DNA of 64,000 bases. It comes from Gonapodya prolifera JEL478 (taxonomy: Eukaryota; Monoblepharomycota; Monoblepharidomycetes; Monoblepharidales; Gonapodyaceae). The stretch covers positions 260,037 to 324,036 of the forward strand of contig KQ965757.1 in NCBI GenBank assembly GCA_001574975.1, read 5' to 3'. Position 1 is the stretch's first letter, and each line of letters starts with the position of its first letter. The notes beneath the pieces are model-generated. The model saw only the letters and a program-made list of their open reading frames with translations. It made no database searches and had not been told where the DNA came from. The translations under genes were made by a program, and so were the position numbers. Below, piece after piece: positions 44,073 to 55,667 of this stretch.

Positions 44073-47000
44073 CTAAAGCTCTCCTTTAACAATTTTCTCC
44101 ACAGTTTCGTTGATGAACGCTTTCTTGGATGACATATCATGTCCGTAGAATTCTTGAAGTTGATCCCGCACCTTCCGCTTGGTAAGGAGTCGCAGATCAG
44201 TGGTGCTGAGGATGGTTCTAATCTTCCAGACGATCTCGTCATCCGAAGGGAATGCAAGAGAACCACCAGCGGGAGCACGACGTCCCGATTCCGCTTCGCT
44301 ATCTTCAGCCTCGCTGGCACTAATTGGGTTTGGCAGCAGCGCCTCGGACGGGCGGGGTGCAGTTGGGTAGGCGGTAAGAGAAGGTCCAAGCGGTGCACCA
44401 AAGTTCATAGCGGGGATCGGGCCTTCATGTGCAGGGAGAGCACAACCAAATAAATGAACGAGAAATTTAACATCTATTCGATCAGTACTTACTTGGAGCA
44501 GACGGGATGCTCGACCCTCCGACAACAGATCCAGGCGCTGGCGGAAGAGTCATGTATGGTGTTGGCACTCCCGGCATACCCATCTGATACGGAGAATAAC
44601 CCATTCCGTAGTATCCTTGAGGCATCATTGTCGGAGCTCCAGCCATCATCTGCATTTGCATTGGCATTCCGGGCAATCCCATCAAACCTGGAACTGGTAT
44701 AATGACCGAAGGTGCCGCAACAAACGATCCCGGACCGTATCCACTGACGTAAGATCTGCCAGATTGGGAGGCAGAGTCATCGAAGTCGCCGCGTGGGTAA
44801 ATCTGGGTTTGCATTCCGTGAAGCATTCGGGTCCGAGATTGAGCCGTGTGCTCGCTGCCCGACTCAGATCCAGATGGAGAACCAGCCCTGTACTGAGCGG
44901 AATTCTGAACGCTCATTGCCGGTTGCATGAATACAGGTGTCGGAACATGGTAGCCGTTCGGCGTGGGTGCGGTCGGCATGGCACTCATTCCGTCAGAACC
45001 GACAAGGTTCGCGGTTTTGCGCTCGAAATCTTCCCAAGTGATGGTCGGAATCTCCGAGGGGTCGAACTCCTCGTTGTCACCACCATGATCACCACTGGTC
45101 TTCATACCAGCGATTTGGCGAGTGTTACCCCAGGAGAAATCGTCCATGTTCCAGAATGCGTAGAGAGGCAGGAGAAGCGAGAAGAATGGCGATGAAATTA
45201 TGGAGATAAACATCCAGCCGATGTGCTCAAATCGGCGTTTAAGGATGAAAATAACAACTTGGAGACCTGAGTAGACAAATTCATTTGGTTCAGTCAGAGA
45301 GGGGGACATAGGAAAAGTTTCAACTTACCATAGCCGACACCAATCATGATAAGGGATATAGTAGGTGCCGCCATTGACTGGATGGACGCAATAATCAGAT
45401 ACATGAGGTAAGCAATGGCAGCAGGCATGGTGACAGTGGAGAACAAATCCAAGAAAACAATGAACCTCATCGAGAAGCAGAGACAACCGCAGAGCTGGTT
45501 GATGAAAAGGAGTTCGAACTGGTTGTGAACGGTTGAGTTAATCCAACGACGACGCTGCGACATGAGAATTTTGAAGTTATCCGGGACAACAGTCTTGCAC
45601 TGAGCGTCCCCGGTGAATTTCGTCCGCATGTCTGGGAAGTTCTTCAACATGATGGTGGTCAAGTAGCGGTCTTCACCGAGGGACAGCAGGTTCTTCTTGT
45701 GGAGGGTGTCGACCTTGGAGTTGGAGTACTCCTTGAGAATCTCATCGGAGACGAGAAGCGGGCGGTTCTTGACTGGAGTTCGAATTCGGTACATGGTGAA
45801 GCATCCTGGCAAACACGTTACGTTTCCAAATAGAGATTCAAAAGCCTTCGCCAAGTGGTGGGAAATGTAGTACTAGCGAGAGAAACGAGCGTCAGATACG
45901 ACGCGCGGTGAAAAATTCCCGGTACTCACTTCGTAGACTTGCATCATCGTCACGAATGTCTTCCTTTGGTTGGCGATTTGAGTCTCTCCCGAGATTCCCA
46001 TGATTTGAGTGTCGTGAATCGCTGATGATATGAGTCGATTCAAGGAATCCGGCAAAACTTCCGTATCAGCATCCACCATGAGAATGTACTCATAATTGTA
46101 AGGATCCGTCCCAACAGTCTCCTGGATTTGTCTGGAAATCTCGAGCTCGAGGGGTGGCATCGCAGAGCGGAANTGGACGTGGTTGAGGAATCGCATCAAG
46201 ATCATTTGCGAGTCACGTTTTCCTCTGTTGCCGGGCTTGGAAGTTTCCGTCTCCTTGCCGACCTTCACCACGACTATGAATGGAATACTCCGAGCCTGAA
46301 TGTGATAGAAGCCCGAGTAGACTTTCGCCTTGTTGTGTTGCTTCGACCCTTCCCCAATCGCGAAGTAAGAGAGCGCTGGGTGCTGTTCGTCTACAGATTT
46401 CATGTCGATTCCGAGGACGTTCAGTACAATCTCTGGAGTCGATCGGTCGTTTCCGGAACCACGAATCATTCCATCAGCGATTACGAACAAAAGCTTTCGC
46501 TCGTCCACATAATGGAGGAGACAGAGTGAATTGATCGTTTTCCGTAGCGAGTCTTCGCCTTCGGTGTAGCACGGAACCAGCATGATTGTGTACTTTGTAG
46601 CGAAACGTTGGTGCGTTCAGAGTGAGTGCCGATGAAGCGTCTAATAAATCTCTCACCTTGTCTTGGTCTTCAGGAATACGTTTGGACGAAAGCTGAAGCG
46701 CGGACAAGAACTTGATGACCATGATCCCGACCTTTTTAGTTCACTAAGATTAGATTCCGTGAGCGTTGGGAATTCAACTCAGGTACTCACAACTAGACCG
46801 GTAAGAGAGTACAAAATCCAGGTGGACGCTTGACATCTTGCATCATTACGCCGATCAACAACACCAATGTAGAATCCAGCCTCCAAGCAGGGAATATAGT
46901 CGGCGAGATTGGGTGCGAAAAGACTAGCGTCGCGACCCTTGTAGCTCTGAAGGATACCGTCAATAGCGGTGCCAAAGATTGGAGGGTTCGTGTTGACGAG

Positions 47001-50000
47001 AAGCGATGTGTTGTAGACCCTGTCGTTGACGATCATCCAAGAGTCTGTTTGCGTGTTGTGTGATGCAATGAGGTCTGTGGAGTAGCCTAAAGGACTGTGG
47101 ATAAAGTATGGTCGAAATGAAGAAGCGACACATTATGAATAGTGCAACTCTTCAACTCACCCATTGTACACAATCGGGACGCTTTTGTACTTGACGTCCA
47201 ACGCCACGTTGGAAGTATTGTGACAGTGGCAGGGGATACTCGACTTTATCATGCACCGACGCTCCCAATTGTTGGCGCAAACATTAGTCGAAACGTTGGA
47301 AGATTGGCGAGCCCCGAGACGTCCAAGAGCACCATGGCCGGGAAGGCCTGGGGACTCAAGGTCCACTAAATCGCGACGGGTCAGTTTGAGGGTGGCGCCG
47401 AAGCATTCCGCAGGGAGAGCGCCCGTTTGGGGGTTAAATCGTGGGAAGTACGCGGAGACATCCTTCAAACAGCCCGAAATCGAGTTAACTCTCTGCCCTA
47501 GCAATCGGAGCAGCACAAAACGTCATTTTCACCTTTCCTGCGAACTGGTAGTAAGTTGCCGTAAGATCTAAATCGTTAGGTGTTGGGTGGTAGTAGTAAG
47601 ACATGTCATACACAGCTCCGTTCCAAGCCATCCACATATCGCGAGCGTCGTAATTGTTGTGCAACTTAATATCATCCAAGGACCGAATGTCTGACGATGG
47701 ACACAAAAGGCGACCAAAACCTTGCACAAAGAATAGCAGGATGCCCATGAGAAGGAAGAATATGACGTTGATCGCAAGCTTTTCTCTCCAAGCCTATCAA
47801 TGGTGAGAGTGACGTTTAGCAGCGCAGCGATGGAATGAGAAGAGGCAAACCTACCTGTCTCGTCTCCGAGTTTCTCATTTTGCCACACCTCGTCAGACAA
47901 AAGTCGGGGACATACCACGTCAGACACATCGTTATACACATCCATCGCTTCCTGGACGGCGAGACACGCGCGTTGGGCTTCTTCTTACCGGCTCCCTTCT
48001 TGCCACCCTTCTTCTTTCCCTTCTCCACGTTACCGGCTTTGGTGGTGTCGGCGACAGTTGATTTTTCATCATCGATGAGATTGTTGGTGGAGTTGTACTC
48101 GGATCCCGCGACACCGTATCCAATTTGGCTTCCCGCCATGTCCGTCATTTCCATTCCCTCACCAACTCCCGGGATTCCATCATCCATCCCGGCCCTGTTC
48201 TCCGCCGCTGCTTCGGCTCTCTGCAGAGCATCTGCGCCAGAAGGCGACATCGGGTCAGTGAACGGCAAGAATACCCTCTTGAACTCGGCTGGAGCTCCAA
48301 AGTCCAGCAGAGCCTCCAAGTTCCTCCAAATTGTTTCGGTGAGGAACATGCGCTCACGGCCAACATAAGCCTGATCCTCCCTCCACCCCTGGAAGCGGAC
48401 TACATCGGAGCACTTCTGGCGGAGCTCCTCCAACGAGCCAACAATAGCCTCCGTTTCCACATCGTACACGGGGAATTGCTCAGGGAACAAGACAGACTTG
48501 TACCGGTTGAGGAAGAAGTTGAAACCGCATCTAAACGAATAAGGACAACACCATCAAATCGCTGGGCCAATGTCACGCCGACCGATGCCAAACCACTCAC
48601 CGAATGGGATAATCCGTCTGCAACGCCCTCGTAATCCTCACGGTCGCCATCGCCTGCAGCTGCTGCTTAAACTTAGCCTCATCGACCGCCATAGCCCTCT
48701 TATCCGCGTTGGGGTTGATGCAAAACGTATACCAACACCTCGCCTCACGCACAACCGTCAGAAGCTCCTCCAGGCCCGCTCGCAGACTCGCGAATGTCGA
48801 CGACGAGAAGGACGCGGGCTCCTCCGGTTCGGACTTCATGCTGGGCGCCCCTCGCGACTGGGAACGCACGCTCTGGCGCGACTTGACCGACAGTCGGCTC
48901 ATTCCGGCTTCCTTGGGGTGCCCCTTGACGGTGGGGCGGTGGCTGGACTGGCGTCTGCGGGCCATGACGACTGACTGGCGACTGCGCGGGTGGAGAATGT
49001 CTACCTTCTGGTCCCGGAACAGGCGGGCGAGGAAGGTGCCAGCCTTGCCGCGTGGCTTTCCTCCGGTGCCGGCGGGGTCGAAAAGCTTGAAATAGTCTTG
49101 TGGCATGTAGGTCTTGTTGCGGGCGACGAATCCGGCGGAGTCGTAAGTGACAGTTCCGGGCGAGTGACGGATAACGAACTGAAGGGGCTTGCGACCCGCG
49201 GCGACAAAGGTGTTGTCCTGGGTGAAGCACACGACGTTAAACCAGTGTCCAAACCAAATCAAAGGTGAAGCATACTCACCCTTTGCAGCTGCTTCACCGC
49301 CTCAATTACTTCGGTTTCCTTGCCCGCATCTCCCTTCATGTTCGCTTGCTCGTCGAGGTGCCTGATCAACCCCCAGCTCCTGTCCTCGAACACGCTGAGG
49401 CAGCTTCCCTCCTCGGGGGCCTCCACCTTTCCACCCACAGGCACACCCTCCCTTGCATAGATGGCGCGCTCGTTGTCGACGAGATCGCGGAGCGCAAACT
49501 CATGGATCTTCTCGACGGTGTAGTTTGCCATGAGCTGCTGGAACCCGTTAACCGCCGCGGGCTGGCAGTCCTCGAACCCGGCCAGGTCGAGGATCCCAAT
49601 GAAGTTGGCCGGCTGGTTGGAGCACAGGCGGTTGTTGACCGTCTCCACGACGTGCTGGAACAGAAGCGAGTACACCGTCGTCGCAAGCTGGTCCCGCGCG
49701 GCCCGGGCTTGTGACATGTTTAGGAAGTTGGTGCACACAGTGTCTCCGACGAGAACGTTCTGGTTTGTGAGAGCGGCGTCCAGGGCCTCGGGCTTCACGC
49801 CCAGGAGTTGGGCAGCCACCTCGAGCTGGTCAAAGTTCTTGACCACGGCGTCGGCGTCGTCGCCCGACTTGCCCGTGTCGACTTTAAACTCGATATTGCC
49901 GAGGTGGATGATCCCCGCAATGGCCTGGAAGATGGCTCCCTGCACGCTGCGGTTGAACCCCAGCGTCTTCATCACACTCCGGAGCAGCCGCATGTTGGCC

Positions 50001-51048
50001 GCGTCGTCGATCCCCGGAGCCTTGTGGTTCCGCGCACCGGCGAGGTACGCAAACTTGCTAGGATCCCCACCCAACCTCCACGCCGCGCGCTCCTCTGCCG
50101 ACGCCCCCGCCATGACATAGTACAGCACGTGGAAGTTACGTTCTCCCTGTGGCGCCCCGGCGATCCGCGCGGCCTCATGGGCGGTGACGACGACTTTGGC
50201 GCCGATGAGGGTGTTGTCGGTGTCATACTGGACCTCGATGTAGCGGTTGTACCGGGACGAGTCCTCGTTGAACAGTGTCCGGGCGTTGCCGAACGCGTCG
50301 ATGCAGAAGAGCGAGTTGTACGCTTCGGTGGGGAGGTGTTCCAGGTCGTCGAGGGGTTCGGTGACCACCGAGGCGGTCCGGGAGGAGAGGTAGGCGAGTT
50401 GCTCGAGGATGAGTTTGGAGGAGTAGGTTTTGCCGGAGCCGGATTCACCGCTATAAGGGGGATTTGGGGCAAGGAGGAGGACGGTGAGTAGGGTGTCGGG
50501 GTGCAAGTGCAGCTTGGGGAACATGGGAGCCCAGTGGATGTGTGGCTCCATTCCGGTTTGTCAGTGAACGCTCCTCGAGCTCGCGCAATTACACCAACAC
50601 TTTGCATATCCTCTACGCCATCGTCGGAATATGGAAGCTCTGCTGAGGAGCATGCGTCGAGGAAGCAATCCGCGATCCGCCTTCCTCGGTCTCCGTATCG
50701 TCACAGCACCCTGGGTACTCACGTCAGAATAATGACTTGGTCTTCCTCGACAGCACAAAGGTGCATGTATGCTCCGGCAGCGATCTCCCAGAGGTGGGGA
50801 TCCTTCCTGGTGCTCCCACACACTTGCTCGACATCGTACTCCTGGGGGTTCGGAGGGGGAACCGGCGAGCGGCACCACGGGTTCACAGCGACGAGTGCTC
50901 GAGGGGATATGGAGGTATAAGCGAGGCCCCGGGAGAGACGAGTGGCGAGAACCGAGTAGAGCGATTCTTGCGAAATCTTTGACGAGCTGATGGTTGTCAG
51001 ATCGGATGGCAGGTCCTGCGCACCACCTGCTTGGGGATGCGAAGCCAT
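44073..51048 (-). CDS. Myosin motor-chitin synthase (class V/VII type)
   Basis: Polymerises UDP-GlcNAc into chitin at the plasma membrane. Exon 1 (51048-50723) is the start of a myosin motor; a 272 nt intron leads to 50450, joining ILT to GESGSGKT, the intact P-loop. The motor continues to about 49280 ([36 protein letters not shown]). After a linker come the region with [20 protein letters not shown], membrane segments, a cytochrome b5-like stretch ([19 protein letters not shown]) and the synthase: [40 protein letters not shown] and [13 protein letters not shown], all key motifs present. Several membrane helices follow, then a Met/Pro/Gly-rich linker and a C-terminal DEK domain ([13 protein letters not shown]...[10 protein letters not shown]). 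One N at 46173 lies in the catalytic region. Start chosen at 51048, where [14 protein letters not shown] precedes the motor. Confidence 0.93.
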
Positions 51049-52042
51049 TGCTGGATGCAGGTGAGTGTGAGATGGACGGTCCCTTCATCAAGAGGAAGCA
51101 TGAATGCCAGGAGGCGATGCGAAGCCCAGGCGAGACCATTCGCAAAGGTACGCCAATGGGCGAAGACGGAGCAGCGGAAACGTCAGTAAAGGAACGATAG
51201 AGTATTTGTATGGGCAGGTGCTCACCGTGCTCGTGCGAGAGCGTCGTGGAGCCGCCGATGAGGTGACCGATAAGGCTCACGCCCGAGACCACCGATTGAC
51301 GTCTTTAGTAAAGAGGGAAGACTTTCTGTAGTGTTACGGTGATCCAAATGCGTGGTGGATACGCAGCCACCGAGAAGCCGATTGCGAGGCGGTCAGACAA
51401 CGTTGTCCCAGCGAAGAGGAAACAAGAGAAACGCACCGCCGTCCGCTTCTCCGTCACACCCAAGTCCACTGTCACAACACCGCTCTCCTTCGTCGTCTGC
51501 GCTTCCTTCGCGGGTCGACGCGGGTTTCTTTTGGGCGTGTGTCTCAACGCGGCAAAGTCCCTGACACAGGAGCTGCGCCACCAAAGCCGGCGTGCAACAT
51601 TCTCGCCTCGGTTCGGAAATTTGATGGCAAAAATTTATTCATTGCATTTTTACATGCACAAATTGCTACATGAATTGCGCGCAAGGTTCGTCGTATTTGA
51701 CCTGTTTCTGCTTGCCCGGCGTGTCCCCTTCCCTGCAAGCACTCGGTGCGGCAAGAGATCTCGTGCCCAATACGGACACACCCACAACCATTTGACGGGA
51801 AGACACCTCTGCAGAGCGCTCCTGCCACGACGGAAGATCTGCTATCTCCGCGATCACCCATCGCACCGCCATGCTCGTCCGCCCTTCCGAGAGGCCAAGA
51901 CCCTCTCAAGACCATTCGGAGTGAAATCCTCTTACGTCACTGGAAGCCACACAAACGAAAATACAGAATTGTCGATGTAGTATGGCATACCAACGAAAAA
52001 TAACGACTGTCGTAGACCCGCACGAAAGTAGAGGCCCACGAT
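51049..52042. other. 1 kb region upstream of chitin synthase
   Basis: A 213-codon plus-strand frame at 51339-51980 is open but resembles no family and has shifting, Arg/His-rich composition. 51427-51452 is an imperfect palindrome, so both strands spell EKRTAVRFS there. I treat the frame as unproven. The chitin synthase promoter should lie just above 51048. Confidence 0.25.
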
Positions 52043-52753
52043 GTGTCGTTCAGAGGAATCTGTGAAACAGCAACACCTCGTCAGCTTTGCGAAAAAGAAG
52101 AGATGCAAGCGGGAGCGCCGACGAATATGATACGGGAAGATGCGGGATCACCACAGCCTTGGTTCAACCTCCACAGCTGCACCTGCTGCCAGGATAACTT
52201 GTACACCGTTGACACAAAATTCCAGCCGGGTATCCGAATGCAGCATCAGAAGGCGTCGCTTTCCGATCTCCCCCTCGAAACACTCAAGGCGATCGCCTGT
52301 CTCCTCCCGGCACGCGCCATCGTGCGTCTCTCCACCACGTGCCGTACCCTTCGCCCCATTGTCGCCATTCCGGCCATTTGGGAGCGAATCAACTTTACGG
52401 ACATCTCAACCGGTCTCACGGATGTGGGGTGCACTCGTTTTCTGGCTCAAATCACGCGGTGGATGGCCCCGTCCTCGTCGAAGGTGCAGAATAACATTGA
52501 GATGGCGACGAGCCACGTCTTGCCGACCGCGAAGGTGAAAATGAAGTTTGATAGGATAGTGGTTTCGTATTACACTGTTATTGCGGCAATGCAGCTGCCA
52601 CAAGTGCAGAGGGTATCGTTTCGAGGTGGCCGAATTGACGTTATTTCTGACGATCTTGAAAGTATGGAATTGGAGGAGTATAAAGGCGAAGCTCTTGTCA
52701 CAGCGCAGGCGAAGACGGATTCTCTGATAAGGAGTATGGACTTATCAGAATGA
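52043..52753 (+). CDS. F-box protein, intact member of a local family
   Basis: Single exon of 236 residues from Met 52043 (a later in-frame Met, MQAGAP, is possible). The F-box core is SLSDLPLETLKAIACLLPAR followed by RLSTTCRTLRPI and IWERINF, at residues about 75-115. The rest (FLAQITRWMAPSSSKV, NIEMATSHVLP, LPQVQRVSFRGGRIDV) shows no classical LRR or WD40 repeats, so the substrate-binding region is unknown. A diverged fragment of the same family lies at 39.1-39.6 kb. F-box proteins link substrates to Skp1-Cullin ubiquitin ligases; that role is inferred from the F-box only. The acidic Ser-poor C-terminus ends cleanly at 52753. Confidence 0.65.
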   Translation: MSFRGICETATPRQLCEKEEMQAGAPTNMIREDAGSPQPWFNLHSCTCCQDNLYTVDTKFQPGIRMQHQKASLSDLPLETLKAIACLLPARAIVRLSTTCRTLRPIVAIPAIWERINFTDISTGLTDVGCTRFLAQITRWMAPSSSKVQNNIEMATSHVLPTAKVKMKFDRIVVSYYTVIAAMQLPQVQRVSFRGGRIDVISDDLESMELEEYKGEALVTAQAKTDSLIRSMDLSE

Positions 52754-52869
52754 GGGACTCGCAAAGTTCGGTATGGTTTTTCGGACGAGTTGATCACAGT
52801 GGCTTTACCCAAACGTTGCGTTAAAACCCGCAGTCTGTAAAGGTTGCGCGAGAGATGTCGTAGCAGGAG

Positions 52870-55100
52870 ATGATCCTGAAGAATTTGGGCCATGGGAGAA
52901 CTCTCGTCGTCTGCCGTCGGTTGTGCAGCAAGACTCAGGCAGTTTGTGCTGGACCTGCCTTGACCACTCCCTGTGTCGCGTATGTAGCGTCTCTCCGGTT
53001 ATCTCTGATGGTCATCCCGCCCCAATCCCCAAACAGTGTTGTGATTGCCGGCGCGAAGTCATATTTTGCGCACGGCACGGTCACGTATTACCTCGAAATC
53101 ATACTTGCTCGGAAACAGGCTGCACCAATTTTATATGCGATGCCAACGTCCGGTGGTCTGTACTACTGGGCAGCAAAACTTGGAGGGGATAGCTGGGGAC
53201 CGTTCTTCTCCTGGAACACCGCTTGGCTCAACATTATTGGTGAGTTCTCTGACATGAATTTGATTCCAGAGGTGTGGTATTGATATTTTTGAAGGTGGAG
53301 TTTGTGCTTTCGTCTCCGTCTCTTACTCCATCTCTTAGTTCGTTTGGAGTTTGGTCCTGAGTGAGTTCTGATGCACAACTTACTTGAGTCACCTCACTGA
53401 CGATCATTTCCCGCGCGCCCGCACCAGTCTGGCGACCTGACGTCGAAATCACCCTCTACAAGTTGCCGCTGTCTCCGAAGCGGCGCTCCTTCTCGCTGGC
53501 ATCCTCAACTCCATTCACGACGAAGTCCTCGCAAAAGTCATGGAGCTTTCTGTATAGACTCGCTTATTTGGAGCGGTGAGCTTCAATACTCTCATCCCCG
53601 TTCCAAAGACGAATCAACTGACGGCCACCCGACCTTTAAAGTTCTTCATCGGCATCACTGTCCTTGCACGAGCACCCACACGCCACTCTGCGCAATTCGT
53701 GTTCCAAACCTTTGAGAATTTGACGGGACAAGACTACCAAGGATTCGCGGTGCTGCTGGGATTGCTGTTCCCTGCATGGACCTTCCTAGGCTTTGACGCA
53801 TGCGCTCACATTGCAGAAGAGTGAGTCCGGTCAACTTATTCTTTCTCGAGGAGCATCTTGAAACCGAAATTTGTTCCGCTGTCCGCAGAACAATCGACTC
53901 CCACGTTCACGCAGCTCGTGGAATCTAAATGACCGTCACCATCGGCGTCCTCGCCGGAATCTTTCTCATGATGGCAGCCCTGTTCTCCATCCAAGACGTC
54001 AACGCCATCCTCGGATCCCCTTCCCTCAAACCGTGACACAGCTTTACATGGACGCTTGTGGTCCCTGTAGACGACCGTCATCATGGTCATCACATTCATT
54101 TGCGCGCTTGCAAATATTATTGGATCGATGATGGGGAATAGTCGCGTTGTTTATTATGAGTTGAGCAATGAACGTATGAGAGAAATCACCGCAAGGTCTG
54201 TAATGTTGATGCTTCTTTGACATGCGCAGCGTGGTCTCGTGATGGTGGATACGGACAAGCTCTTTCTAAATTCCTGTACTATGCTCACCCCACGAGCAGA
54301 CTTCCTCTGCGACGAGTTTGGCTCACATGCGGTCGTAAGTTTACGTCAGTGGTAGCTCGCCTTGATTTCAAGTTTCTAACGGGCTACTTTCTATGATCAG
54401 TTGGTATGATCCTGGCATTTATTGGTTTCGGAAGCACCGCTGCACTCTCTGCATTCTCTTCTGTCTCTACTAGTGAGTGATGCAATGACTTTCGTCGCAT
54501 TTACAGTTTATATTGACGGTTTCCTTTTTCCCAAATAGTTGGTATGTTCGTCTCATATATGATCCCAATTCTGTCGAAGGCGACGGTTTCCAGGAACACC
54601 TTCAAGCGTGGACGTGAGTTGCTGTTATGGAGCCGGTGCGACTGCCCCCCCNNNNNNNNNNNNNNNNNNNTCGCTGACACCGCACGAATTGCATTTAAAG
54701 TCGTCAGTCTCGGGAAACTCTCTCCAGTCGTCAACTGGGTTGCCATCACCTGGATCACGTTCCTGTCCATTCTTTTCTGCCTCCCTTCGTCGTACCCCGT
54801 GACCGGCCAAAACTTGAACTGTGAGTAAATGCACACCGAGTGACAAGTGTTCGAATGGGATATCTAAGCAACACGGCATTTCAGACGCCCCTATTCTTAT
54901 CGTGTTCTGGACCTAAATGATCACCATCGGGTGTCTGATCTGACAGTTCAATCTTCTCGCACTAGTTTGCTGATCCTGCCACCTTAGTTTTCCCCCGACA
55001 GACCGCCCGACACTGGTTCAAGGGACCAGTGATGCACCTATCTGACGAAGATATCGCGGCCCTCGAGAGCACGGCGCCAAAATCTCTCAATCAGAAGGCC
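52870..55100 (+). pseudogene. Amino-acid/GABA permease (APC superfamily) pseudogene
   Basis: Recognisable islands in the right order: SLRLSLM near the first membrane helix, MPTSGGLYYWAAKLGG with FFSWNTAWLNIIG (the best-preserved permease signature, near 53150-53240), TFENLTGQDYQGFAVLLG and WTFLGFDACAHIAEE, MTVTIGVLAGIFLMMAALFS, SKFLYYAHPTSRLPLRRVWLTCG, FIGFGSTAALSAFSSVS and ADTARIAFKVVSLGKLSPVV. Between them are at least four in-frame stops (for example just after 53920, at about 54035 and at about 54139) and a decayed helix around 53060-53120. Short intron-like GT...AG stretches remain, so this is not a processed copy. The 19 N gap lies inside one exon (54652-54670). The family would import amino acids; this copy should not. 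Confidence 0.75.
54652..54670. other. Assembly gap (19 N)
   Basis: Run of 19 undetermined bases within the permease pseudogene, directly after a poly-C run. A further single N is at 46173 in the chitin synthase. Confidence 1.
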
Positions 55101-55667
55101 TAAACCTCAAATAATACTCTTGCGTACCCTACATGCGTAAATGTACTATACCCTTGCATTACTAGACTCGCATAAATTATAGCAACTTTCAGCACTGAGT
55201 AAGCTTTTTTTCTGTACCACATTAGTGTGTTCAGTCCTGGAGCATTCAACTCGCAACAGTGACGCTTGCTTCCCTTTGATGGCGATCTAACGCTTTACGC
55301 TTCAGCAGCCGTGTTCCCACGTGACACTCGCGGGGCTGATACCTGTTGTTGACCGCTACCTAAGCCCTGACCACTGCGGACTTACCTCAGCACTGCCTCC
55401 CCCCGAGATCAAGGAGGTGTTTTTTCCACGCCTCGAGAAAAACTACACGTGTCGATTACCTGCCACCAAGCGTGTTACCTACTCCGGAATTCTCGCCGAT
55501 GCGAATTGTCGGTCTCGCCCTCGTGCTTTGTGACGACCGGCCCGCACCCGAGTACCACCCCGTATAGTAATATACGACCCACCCCAATGACTATTTAAGC
55601 CAGCCCATCCTAGCAGCCTACCCGAGCCTACCCGAGTCCAATTAAACCGAGAAACCAAGCATACACA
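55101..55667. other. Spacer with short direct repeats before the next gene
   Basis: A TATA-like TATTTAAG at about 55591 and tandem CCTACCCGAG words at 55619-55637 precede the putative start at 55668, so this may be its promoter. No gene supported here. Confidence 0.3.

Noticed and set aside
50561-51292. 243-codon minus-strand frame overlapping chitin synthase exon 1
   Set aside because: Overlaps the myosin-motor exon in another frame and has no recognisable domain.
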